From contig JAPYKE020000516.1 of assembly GCA_028554795.2 (NCBI GenBank), positions 62,001 to 126,000 on the forward strand: DNA of 64,000 nucleotides, given 5' to 3'. The DNA is from Sinohyriopsis cumingii (Eukaryota; Mollusca; Bivalvia; Unionida; Unionidae). A program made the position numbers and the translations under genes. How positions within the stretch are numbered: position 1 is the stretch's first letter; every line of letters starts with the position of its first letter. Of the stretch, positions 25,727 to 38,583 are shown in pieces. Below the pieces are notes generated by a model, which saw only the letters and a program-made list of their open reading frames with translations, did not search any database and was not told the DNA's origin.

Positions 25727-28700
25727 TTCTGTGTTCAACTTAACATCATTTTGCTCTTTTCTTACATCCAAGGGTAAATATACCTGGGGAAAGCATATTT
25801 TATCCCTTGGACCTGTATTTCATTCACAGACAGTGTAAAATGATTAAGTAGAGAACTTGAGTAGGTTCTATTATAAAGTTTTCATCACAGTCCTCTAACT
25901 AAATACCTTATAACTATGTTTATAAACAATTACTAAAGGCTATACAAGCAGATATGTGTTACTCAGGAAGTGACCTCATCATAAACACATAAATTAACTG
26001 CTTGGAGCCGTAATAAATAGTCTGAATGGCCAATACAAAATATAATTTTGTCTTCATGTATTTAAAATGAAGGTCTCATTTTGACTTACAAAAATATTTT
26101 CTCTGACAAAATGTGACAAATATCCAACATTGGAGCTTGTATATGGTGTAGGAATATATACCTACTGATAACATTTAATATCATTCCAAAAAATATTATA
26201 TATGTGCATTTTGGGAGGAAACTTTATTAAAATTTTTAAATAAAAATTAATTTTTTACTTTTAATTTCATTCTTATATTTTCACAGTCAATATACCTAAC
26301 ATATTCAAATTTCATGTGTCTATCATTACTAATAAAGATTTTATACCAATTTAACTTTACTCCAATACTGCACTGACAGGATATAGAACATAATTAATTT
26401 TACTATATGTTCTCTACATTTGTTTCTCAGTACTGACCTTTCCACTGTGTGACAATCAATGCAAATCATATGTTAATCTAAAATACCTTCAAAGATGACT
26501 TCACGGTGAAGTTGTTGTCAAAGGTTGACCTGCTCTTTTTTGAGATACTGGACTGTCAACATAGCAGCATGTAAACAGAACACAGATTTCACTTCCGAAT
26601 CATCACCAAGGCCTTATTACTCACTGAGCGCTGTCGCCAAAATACACACAGACAACAACACCCTGAGCTCATATTATCAAGAATAAATGGTTACCTTTAA
26701 ATCCCTACCAAAATGCATAAATAAAACTCTTCTATCTCCACCAAAATAAGAGAGGAACAAATATTCTAAAAATAGACTAGAAATACATTCGTGGGTACTG
26801 AACTGGAAGTATTAATTGTGATGTAATTCCTGACAGGCTCCATGTTTTAAGCCAATTTTAGTCAAACTTTTATATTTGCATGCTATACCTATTTCAACTT
26901 TATACATGAAGTCTTTTTGAAATTCCTTGCAAACAAAACATGTGACACCTGTCAGAAAGTATGTAGTGCTGGTGTTCCACAGGGTGCAAGGTCTAGTCCA
27001 AGTGCTCTTGAGAAGCCAAAACTAAATTTGCTATATCTTCCTTAATTATAGAAATTTTTCAATGCAGTAAAAACCAAATTGTAATACAAGACAAGCCCTG
27101 TCTGAAAATATGTTTGAAATTTATCAATATTGATAAATTAAATTTTAATCGCAATTTAAATAAACATTTAAATTTTAAAAAGTAAATCGTTATTGAAAAC
27201 TTATACAAGTTTTAAAACACAGATTGACAAATTTTAGACAGAAAAGTTGACTAATGAATGGTATTTAAAACAAATGGTAGTCTGGGTTTGTACAACTGAT
27301 AACATTTTTCCCAGGGATAGTGGAGCAACATAGCTCATAGTGATTTTGGCAGTAAACCGCTATATGCCTGTCCAGATACATATTGGTGTACACACTAAAG
27401 AAACAATGCCAGGTGCTATGTTCCACATTTATTGTGTCAGGTACTTAGGCAGTTGTTTCCATAACTAATAGCACATTCAGATTTAAAGTTCTGATGGGAT
27501 CACTACCATGTTTTATAGCAAAAATGCATTCCATTTCAATGTCGATAACTACAAAAGGTGACAATGGGATAGGAAAATAGTTTCTAGGGAGGCTCTACCT
27601 TACTAAAAAATGGTGCTGATCTCTCTCGTGAAGACCTAAGCCAAGTCTCTGAGGTGCTATATATCAGTGTGGTGATATAAACTAGTCTTGGCCACTTATG
27701 GCAGTACACTGCACATGCCCTTATAAAACCTTGCTATCACCGCCGGACTATTGGAGAGCTTAAAGCTGTTCCAACTCTAACACACTGTTCCAGATACCAG
27801 ACTAAACCGGAAAAGATACAATATGTTTCACTTAATTCTAGAAAACAGTAAGATCTAGGTAAATGAAGTTAAAATGTGTTAGATATGGTGATTTCAAGAT
27901 AACATTAAGATTGCAAGCATGGGGGAAAATATTAAACTTGACAGAGTGACACTCAGAAATGTGAAGCAATGGCCATGCATTAAAGTGATAAATTCATCCT
28001 AAAAATATATCAGGTTTCTAGAAGCATATTTAACCATTTACAGCTTAAATAACTAATCAGGTAGACTATGTATCATAAAGTTTAAGGCAATGTTGAGGCA
28101 GTGAGGTTTGATCATTGGTGCAAACATTAGTACATACCAGTATACAGGAAAGTCAAGTGACAATGTACTAAATTAGAATATATTACTATAAGCAATCTTA
28201 TTCATGAGGGAAATAACAATTTTGCATATTGCAAGTGAATACAGCCAAATGTGGTCACACAGATCAACTATAGGTACCAATAAATCCTATATCATCAACT
28301 AAATGTGAAAATCTGATCCCCAAAACTTGTAAACAAGGATGGAAAATTGCATATGTGGGACATATACAATGTACTTGTTAAGATCAAATGTGCAAACATA
28401 ATTCAAATGATCTGTTTGAACATTTATAGTGTATTTTTAAGAGTGTTGGTTACCAATTATTAAGCTCATTGATTCAGTGGGAGCAGATATCAGCTGATGC
28501 TTCAATACCGCACTCTCTCAAAGTACCAAATTGAAATATGTTACCATACATAGGCATATTCATGATGAAAATAACATTTTGGGATATTTTCAGTGCACAC
28601 AGCCAGAAATGTGCCTTACAGATTCACTATAGGTACAATTGTCAGCCTATATGATGTACTGAATGTGAACTTTTGATCCCAAACATTCTAAAATGTATTG

Positions 28701-28941
28701 ATATTTGTTCATGTGGGATATGTAACCATGTTAAGATCACTTATACAAAGTTAAGTACAAATAATCTGTTTGAATATTTCTTATGTAATCTTTAAAGTGT
28801 CAGTTAACAAATATTATTAGTAATTAATAATGCATGATAAAGCAAGATGGATCATTAGAATTCCCATAACATCATATTGGCCACAATGACACACTACACC
28901 AATCAATATCTTAACCAAACTGAACAATAAAATAGAATTCA
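25727..28941 (+). repeat. Satellite unit 9 (type Y; paired with unit 11)
   Basis: G26514 (GAAGTTGTTG) is found only here and in unit 11. It carries A27910 (AAGATTGC) and GGGAGC near 28479. Unlike unit 11 it ends in the ACACC form, so the last few tens of bases follow the type-X units. Confidence 0.97.
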
Positions 28942-31900
28942 TTCTGTGTTCAACTTAACATCATTTTGCTCTTTTCTTACATCCAAGGGTAAATATACCT
29001 GGGGAAAGCATATTTTATCCCTTGGACCTGTATTTCATTCACAGACAGTGTAAAATGATTAAGTAGAGAACTTGAGTAGGTTCTATTATAAAGTTTTCAT
29101 CACAGTCCTCTAACTAAATACCTTATAACTATGTTTATAAACAATTACTAAAGGCTATACAAGCAGATATGTGTTACTCAGGAAGTGACCTCATCATAAA
29201 CACATAAATTAACTGCTTGGAGCCGTAATAAATAGTCTGAATGGCCAATACAAAATATAATTTTGTCTTCATGTATTTAAAATGAAGGTCTCATTTTGAC
29301 TTACAAAAATATTTTCTCTGACAAAATGTGACAAATATCCAACATTGGAGCTTGTATATGGTGTAGGAATATATACCTACTGATAACATTTAATCATTCC
29401 AAAAAATATTATATATGTGCATTTTGGGAGGAAACTTTATTAAAATTTTTAAATAAAAATTAATTTTTTACTTTTAATTTCATTCTTATATTTTCACAGT
29501 CAATATACCTAACATATTCAAATTTCATGTGTCTATCATTACTAATAAAGATTTTATACCAATTTAACTTTACTCCAATACTGCACTGACAGGATATAGA
29601 ACATAATTAATTTTACTATATGTTCTCTACATTTGTTTCTCAGTACTGACCTTTCCACTGTGTGACAATCAATGCAAATCATATGTTAATCTAAAATACC
29701 TTCAAAGATGACTTCACGGTGAAGTTCTTGTCAAATGTTGACCTGCTCTTTTTTGAGATACTGGACTGTCAACATAGCAGCATGTAAACAGAACACAGAT
29801 TTCACTTCCGAATCATCACCAAGGCCTTATTACTCACTGAGCGCTGTCGCCAAAATACACACAGACAACAACACCCTGAGCTCATATTATCAAGAATAAA
29901 TGGTTACCTTTAAATCCCTACCAAAATGCATAAATAAAACTCTTCTATCTCCACCAAAATAAGAGAGGAACAAATATTCTAAAAATAGACTAGAAATACA
30001 TTCGTGGGTACTGAACTGGAAGTATTAATTGTGATGTAATTCCTGACAGGCTCCATGTTTTAAGCCAATTTTAGTCAAACTTTTATATTTGCATGCTATA
30101 CCTATTTCAACTTTATACATGAAGTCTTTTTGAAATTCCTTGCAAACAAAACATGTGACACCTGTCAGAAAGTATGTAGTGCTGGTGTTCCACAGGGTGC
30201 AAGGTCTAGTCCAAGTGCTCTTGAGAAGCCAAAACTAAATTTGCTATATCTTCCTTAATTATAGAAATTTTTCAATGCAGTAAAAACCAAATTGTAATAC
30301 AAGACAAGCCCTGTCTGAAAATATGTTTGAAATTTATCAATATTGATAAATTAAATTTTAATCGCAATTTAAATAAACATTTAAATTTTAAAAAGTAAAT
30401 CGTTATTGAAAACTTATACAAGTTTTAAAACACAGATTGACAAATTTTAGACAGAAAAGTTGACTAATGAATGGTATTTAAAACAAATGGTAGTCTGGGT
30501 TTGTACAACTGATAACATTTTTCCCAGGGATAGTGGAGCAACATAGCTCATAGTGATTTTGGCAGTAAACCGCTATATGCCTGTCCAGATACATATTGGT
30601 GTACACACTAAAGAAACAATGCCAGGTGCTATGTTCCACATTTATTGTGTCAGGTACTTAGGCAGTTGTTTCCATAACTAATAGCACATTCAGATTTAAA
30701 GTTCTGATGGGATCACTACCATGTTTTATAGCAAAAATGCATTCCATTTCAATGTCGATAACTACAAAAGGTGACAATGGGATAGGAAAATAGTTTCTAG
30801 GGAGGCTCTACCTTACTAAAAAATGGTGCTGATCTCTCTCGTGAAGACCTAAGCCAAGTCTCTGAGGTGCTATATATCAGTGTGGTGATATAAACTAGTC
30901 TTTGCCACTTATGGCAGTACACTGCACATGCCCTTATAAAACATTGCTATCACCGCCGGACTATTGGAGAGCTTAAAGCTGTTCCAACTCTAACACACTG
31001 TTCCAGATACCAGACTAGACCGGAAAAAGATACAATATGTTTCACTTAATTCTAGAAAACAGTAAGATCTAGGTAAATGAAGTTAAAATGTGTTAGATAT
31101 GGTGATTTCAAGATAACATTAAGGTTGCAAGCATGGGGGAAAATATTAAACTTGACAGAGTGACACTCAGAAATGTGAAGCAATGGCCATGCATTAAAGT
31201 GATAAATTCATCCTAAAAATATATCAGGTTTCTAGAAGCATATTTAACCATTTACAGCTTAAATAACTAATCAGGTAGACTATGTATCATAAAGTTTAAG
31301 GCAATGTTGAGGCAGTGAGGTTTGATCATTGGTGCAAACATTAGTACATACCAGTATACAGGAAAGTCAAGTGACAATGTACTAAATTAGAATATATTAC
31401 TATAAGCAATCTTATTCATGAGGGAAATAACAATTTTGCATATTGCAAGTGAATACAGCCAAATGTGGTCACACAGATCAACTATAGGTACCAATAAATC
31501 CTATATCATCAACTAAATGTGAAAATCTGATCCCCAAAACTTGTAAACAAGGATGGAAAATTGCATATGTGGGACATATACAATGTACTTGTTAAGATCA
31601 AATGTGCAAACATAATTCAAATGATCTGTTTGAACATTTATAGTGTATTTTTAAGAGTGTTGGTTACCAATTATTAAGCTCATTGATTCAGTGGAATCAG
31701 ATATCAGCTGATGCTTCAATACCGCACTCTCTCAAAGTACCAAATTGAAATATGTTACCATACATAGGCATATTCATGATGAAAATAACATTTTGGGATA
31801 TTTTCAGTGCACACAGCCAGAAATGTGCCTTACAGATTCACTATAGGTACAATTGTCAGCCTATATGATGTACTGAATGTGAACTTTTGATCCCAAACAT

Positions 31901-32155
31901 TCTAAAATGTATTGATATTTGTTCATGTGGGATATGTAACCATGTTAAGATCACTTATACAAAGTTAAGTACAAATAATCTGTTTGAATATTTCTTATGT
32001 AATCTTTAAAGTGTCAGTTAACAAATATTATTAGTAATTAATAATGCATGATAAAGCAAGATGGATCATTAGAATTCCCATAACATCATATTGGCCACAA
32101 TGACACACTACACCAATCAATATCTTAACCAAACTGAACAATAAAATAGAATTCA
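28942..32155 (+). repeat. Satellite unit 10 (chimeric, 3214 bp)
   Basis: The front has the two-base deletion that turns AATATCATTCC into AATCATTCC (29392-29400) and T29736 (CAAATGTTG), as in unit 12. The rear has T30904 (CTTTGCC) and the longer CTAGACCGGAAAAAG form near 31013, as in units 8 and 13. The deletion and the insertion explain the length. The combination marks an exchange between these two unit kinds, somewhere between about 29.74 and 30.90 kb. Confidence 0.97.
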
Positions 32156-35100
32156 TTCTGTGTTCAACTTAACATCATTTTGCTCTTTTCTTACATCCAA
32201 GGGTAAATATACCTGGGGAAAGCATATTTTATCCCTTGGACCTGTATTTCATTCACAGACAGTGTAAAATGATTAAGTAGAGAACTTGAGTAGGTTCTAT
32301 TATAAAGTTTTCATCACAGTCCTCTAACTAAATACCTTATAACTATGTTTATAAACAATTACTAAAGGCTATACAAGCAGATATGTGTTACTCAGGAAGT
32401 GACCTCATCATAAACACATAAATTAACTGCTTGGAGCCGTAATAAATAGTCTGAATGGCCAATACAAAATATAATTTTGTCTTCATGTATTTAAAATGAA
32501 GGTCTCATTTTGACTTACAAAAATATTTTCTCTGACAAAATGTGACAAATATCCAACATTGGAGCTTGTATATGGTGTAGGAATATATACCTACTGATAA
32601 CATTTAATATCATTCCAAAAAATATTATATATGTGCATTTTGGGAGGAAACTTTATTAAAATTTTTAAATAAAAATTAATTTTTTACTTTTAATTTCATT
32701 CTTATATTTTCACAGTCAATATACCTAACATATTCAAATTTCATGTGTCTATCATTACTAATAAAGATTTTATACCAATTTAACTTTACTCCAATACTGC
32801 ACTGACAGGATATAGAACATAATTAATTTTACTATATGTTCTCTACATTTGTTTCTCAGTACTGACCTTTCCACTGTGTGACAATCAATGCAAATCATAT
32901 GTTAATCTAAAATACCTTCAAAGATGACTTCACGGTGAAGTTGTTGTCAAAGGTTGACCTGCTCTTTTTTGAGATACTGGACTGTCAACATAGCAGCATG
33001 TAAACAGAACACAGATTTCACTTCCGAATCATCACCAAGGCCTTATTACTCACTGAGCGCTGTCGCCAAAATACACACAGACAACAACACCCTGAGCTCA
33101 TATTATCAAGAATAAATGGTTACCTTTAAATCCCTACCAAAATGCATAAATAAAACTCTTCTATCTCCACCAAAATAAGAGAGGAACAAATATTCTAAAA
33201 ATAGACTAGAAATACATTCGTGGGTACTGAACTGGAAGTATTAATTGTGATGTAATTCCTGACAGGCTCCATGTTTTAAGCCAATTTTAGTCAAACTTTT
33301 ATATTTGCATGCTATACCTATTTCAACTTTATACATGAAGTCTTTTTGAAATTCCTTGCAAACAAAACATGTGACACCTGTCAGAAAGTATGTAGTGCTG
33401 GTGTTCCACAGGGTGCAAGGTCTAGTCCAAGTGCTCTTGAGAAGCCAAAACTAAATTTGCTATATCTTCCTTAATTATAGAAATTTTTCAATGCAGTAAA
33501 AACCAAATTGTAATACAAGACAAGCCCTGTCTGAAAATATGTTTGAAATTTATCAATATTGATAAATTAAATTTTAATCGCAATTTAAATAAACATTTAA
33601 ATTTTAAAAAGTAAATCGTTATTGAAAACTTATACAAGTTTTAAAACACAGATTGACAAATTTTAGACAGAAAAGTTGACTAATGAATGGTATTTAAAAC
33701 AAATGGTAGTCTGGGTTTGTACAACTGATAACATTTTTCCCAGGGATAGTGGAGCAACATAGCTCATAGTGATTTTGGCAGTAAACCGCTATATGCCTGT
33801 CCAGATACATATTGGTGTACACACTAAAGAAACAATGCCAGGTGCTATGTTCCACATTTATTGTGTCAGGTACTTAGGCAGTTGTTTCCATAACTAATAG
33901 CACATTCAGATTTAAAGTTCTGATGGGATCACTACCATGTTTTATAGCAAAAATGCATTCCATTTCAATGTCGATAACTACAAAAGGTGACAATGGGATA
34001 GGAAAATAGTTTCTAGGGAGGCTCTACCTTACTAAAAAATGGTGCTGATCTCTCTCGTGAAGACCTAAGCCAAGTCTCTGAGGTGCTATATATCAGTGTG
34101 GTGATATAAACTAGTCTTGGCCACTTATGGCAGTACACTGCACATGCCCTTATAAAACCTTGCTATCACCGCCGGACTATTGGAGAGCTTAAAGCTGTTC
34201 CAACTCTAACACACTGTTCCAGATACCAGACTAAACCGGAAAAGATACAATATGTTTCACTTAATTCTAGAAAACAGTAAGATCTAGGTAAATGAAGTTA
34301 AAATGTGTTAGATATGGTGATTTCAAGATAACATTAAGATTGCAAGCATGGGGGAAAATATTAAACTTGACAGAGTGACACTCAGAAATGTGAAGCAATG
34401 GCCATGCATTAAAGTGATAAATTCATCCTAAAAATATATCAGGTTTCTAGAAGCATATTTAACCATTTACAGCTTAAATAACTAATCAGGTAGACTATGT
34501 ATCATAAAGTTTAAGGCAATGTTGAGGCAGTGAGGTTTGATCATTGGTGCAAACATTAGTACATACCAGTATACAGGAAAGTCAAGTGACAATGTACTAA
34601 ATTAGAATATATTACTATAAGCAATCTTATTCATGAGGGAAATAACAATTTTGCATATTGCAAGTGAATACAGCCAAATGTGGTCACACAGATCAACTAT
34701 AGGTACCAATAAATCCTATATCATCAACTAAATGTGAAAATCTGATCCCCAAAACTTGTAAACAAGGATGGAAAATTGCATATGTGGGACATATACAATG
34801 TACTTGTTAAGATCAAATGTGCAAACATAATTCAAATGATCTGTTTGAACATTTATAGTGTATTTTTAAGAGTGTTGGTTACCAATTATTAAGCTCATTG
34901 ATTCAGTGGGAGCAGATATCAGCTGATGCTTCAATACCGCACTCTCTCAAAGTACCAAATTGAAATATGTTACCATACATAGGCATATTCATGATGAAAA
35001 TAACATTTTGGGATATTTTCAGTGCACACAGCCAGAAATGTGCCTTACAGATTCACTATAGGTACAATTGTCAGCCTATATGATGTACTGAATGTGAACT

Positions 35101-35370
35101 TTTGATCCCAAACATTCTAAAATGTATTGATATTTGTTCATGTGGGATATGTAACCATGTTAAGATCACTTATACAAAGTTAAGTACAAATAATCTGTTT
35201 GAATATTTCTTATGTAATCTTTAAAGTGTCAGTTAACAAATATTATTAGTAATTAATAATGCATGATAAAGCAAGATGGATCATTAGAATTCCCATAACA
35301 TCATATTGGCCACAATGACACACTACGCCAATCAATATCTTAACCAAACTGAACAATAAAATAGAATTCA
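32156..35370 (+). repeat. Satellite unit 11 (type Y)
   Basis: Near-copy of unit 9: G32943 (GAAGTTGTTG), A34339 (AAGATTGC) and GGGAGC near 34908, but with the ACGCC end typical of most type-Y units. Confidence 0.97.
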
Positions 35371-38300
35371 TTCTGTGTTCAACTTAACATCATTTTGCTC
35401 TTTTCTTACATCCAAGGGTAAATATACCTGGGGAAAGCATATTTTATCCCTTGGACCTGTATTTCATTCACAGACAGTGTAAAATGATTAAGTAGAGAAC
35501 TTGAGTAGGTTCTATTATAAAGTTTTCATCACAGTCCTCTAACTAAATACCTTATAACTATGTTTATAAACAATTACTAAAGGCTATACAAGCAGATATG
35601 TGTTACTCAGGAAGTGACCTCATCATAAACACATAAATTAACTGCTTGGAGCCGTAATAAATAGTCTGAATGGCCAATACAAAATATAATTTTGTCTTCA
35701 TGTATTTAAAATGAAGGTCTCATTTTGACTTACAAAAATATTTTCTCTGACAAAATGTGACAAATATCCAACATTGGAGCTTGTATATGGTGTAGGAATA
35801 TATACCTACTGATAACATTTAATCATTCCAAAAAATATTATATATGTGCATTTTGGGAGGAAACTTTATTAAAATTTTTAAATAAAAATTAATTTTTTAC
35901 TTTTAATTTCATTCTTATATTTTCACAGTCAATATACCTAACATATTCAAATTTCATGTGTCTATCATTACTAATAAAGATTTTATACCAATTTAACTTT
36001 ACTCCAATACTGCACTGACAGGATATAGAACATAATTAATTTTACTATATGTTCTCTACATTTGTTTCTCAGTACTGACCTTTCCACTGTGTGACAATCA
36101 ATGCAAATCATATGTTAATCTAAAATACCTTCAAAGATGACTTCACGGTGAAGTTCTTGTCAAATGTTGACCTGCTCTTTTTTGAGATACTGGACTGTCA
36201 ACATAGCAGCATGTAAACAGAACACAGATTTCACTTCCGAATCATCACCAAGGCCTTATTACTCACTGAGCGCTGTCGCCAAAATACACACAGACAACAA
36301 CACCCTGAGCTCATATTATCAAGAATAAATGGTTACCTTTAAATCCCTACCAAAATGCATAAATAAAACTCTTCTATCTCCACCAAAATAAGAGAGGAAC
36401 AAATATTCTAAAAATAGACTAGAAATACATTCGTGGGTACTGAACTGGAAGTATTAATTGTGATGTAATTCCTGACAGGCTCCATGTTTTAAGCCAATTT
36501 TAGTCAAACTTTTATATTTGCATGCTATACCTATTTCAACTTTATACATGAAGTCTTTTTGAAATTCCTTGCAAACAAAACATGTGACACCTGTCAGAAA
36601 GTATGTAGTGCTGGTGTTCCACAGGGTGCAAGGTCTAGTCCAAGTGCTCTTGAGAAGCCAAAACTAAATTTGCTATATCTTCCTTAATTATAGAAATTTT
36701 TCAATGCAGTAAAAACCAAATTGTAATACAAGACAAGCCCTGTCTGAAAATATGTTTGAAATTTATCAATATTGATAAATTAAATTTTAATCGCAATTTA
36801 AATAAACATTTAAATTTTAAAAAGTAAATCGTTATTGAAAACTTATACAAGTTTTAAAACACAGATTGACAAATTTTAGACAGAAAAGTTGACTAATGAA
36901 TGGTATTTAAAACAAATGGTAGTCTGGGTTTGTACAACTGATAACATTTTTCCCAGGGATAGTGGAGCAACATAGCTCATAGTGATTTTGGCAGTAAACC
37001 GCTATATGCCTGTCCAGATACATATTGGTGTACACACTAAAGAAACAATGCCAGGTGCTATGTTCCACATTTATTGTGTCAGGTACTTAGGCAGTTGTTT
37101 CCATAACTAATAGCACATTCAGATTTAAAGTTCTGATGGGATCACTACCATGTTTTATAGCAAAAATGCATTCCATTTCAATGCCGATAACTACAAAAGG
37201 TGACAATGGGATAGGAAAATAGTTTCTAGGGAGGCTCTACCTTACTAAAAAATGGTGCTGATCTCTCTCGTGAAGACCTAAGCCAAGTCTCTGAGGTGCT
37301 ATATATCAGTGTGGTGATATAAACTAGTCTTGGCCACTTATGGCAGTACACTGCACATGCCCTTATAAAACATTGCTATCACCGCCGGACTATTGGAGAG
37401 CTTAAAGCTGTTCCAACTCTAACACACTGTTCCAGATACCAGACTAAACCGGAAAAGATACAATATGTTTCACTTAATTCTAGAAAACAGTAAGATCTAG
37501 GTAAATGAAGTTAAAATGTGTTAGATATGGTGATTTCAAGATAACATTAAGGTTGCAAGCATGGGGGAAAATATTAAACTTGACAGAGTGACACTCAGAA
37601 ATGTGAAGCAATGGCCATGCATTAAAGTGATAAATTCATCCTAAAAATATATCAGGTTTCTAGAAGCATATTTAACCATTTACAGCTTAAATAACTAATC
37701 AGGTAGACTATGTATCATAAAGTTTAAGGCAATGTTGAGGCAGTGAGGTTTGATCATTGGTGCAAACATTAGTACATACCAGTATACAGGAAAGTCAAGT
37801 GACAATGTACTAAATTAGAATATATTACTATAAGCAATCTTATTCATGAGGGAAATAACAATTTTGCATATTGCAAGTGAATACAGCCAAATGTGGTCAC
37901 ACAGATCAACTATAGGTACCAATAAATCCTATATCATCAACTAAATGTGAAAATCTGATCCCCAAAACTTGTAAACAAGGATGGAAAATTGCATATGTGG
38001 GACATATACAATGTACTTGTTAAGATCAAATGTGCAAACATAATTCAAATGATCTGTTTGAACATTTATAGTGTATTTTTAAGAGTGTTGGTTACCAATT
38101 ATTAAGCTCATTGATTCAGTGGAATCAGATATCAGCTGATGCTTCAATACCGCACTCTCTCAAAGTACCAAATTGAAATATGTTACCATACATAGGCATA
38201 TTCATGATGAAAATAACATTTTGGGATATTTTCAGTGCACACAGCCAGAAATGTGCCTTACAGATTCACTATAGGTACAATTGTCAGCCTATATGATGTA

Positions 38301-38583
38301 CTGAATGTGAACTTTTGATCCCAAACATTCTAAAATGTATTGATATTTGTTCATGTGGGATATGTAACCATGTTAAGATCACTTATACAAAGTTAAGTAC
38401 AAATAATCTGTTTGAATATTTCTTATGTAATCTTTAAAGTGTCAGTTAACAAATATTATTAGTAATTAATAATGCATGATAAAGCAAGATGGATCATTAG
38501 AATTCCCATAACATCATATTGGCCACAATGACACACTACGCCAATCAATATCTTAACCAAACTGAACAATAAAATAGAATTCA
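35371..38583 (+). repeat. Satellite unit 12 (type X, 3213 bp)
   Basis: It has the two-base deletion (AATCATTCC near 35821), T36165 (CAAATGTTG), C37184 (ATGCCGATAAC, shared only with unit 16), AACATTGC near 37370 and GGAATC near 38121. It is the last unit of the strict X/Y alternation, because unit 13 is again GGAATC. Confidence 0.97.

Larger units (their letters stand above)
3218..38583 (+). repeat. Dimeric higher-order repeat block (units 2-12)
   Basis: Adjacent units alternate without exception between the GGAATC form (units 2, 4, 6, 8, 10, 12) and the GGGAGC form (3, 5, 7, 9, 11). Within units 2-7 several other sites alternate in step: GACAGGCTCC/GACAGGTTCC, CTTCCAAGC/CTTAAAGC, CAAATGGGC/CAAATGTGC and ACACC/ACGCC. 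The repeat period of this block is therefore two units, about 6.43 kb. Within units 8-12 the alternating set is AAGGTTGC/AAGATTGC with GGAATC/GGGAGC. Alternation ends because unit 13 repeats the type of unit 12. Confidence 0.9.
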
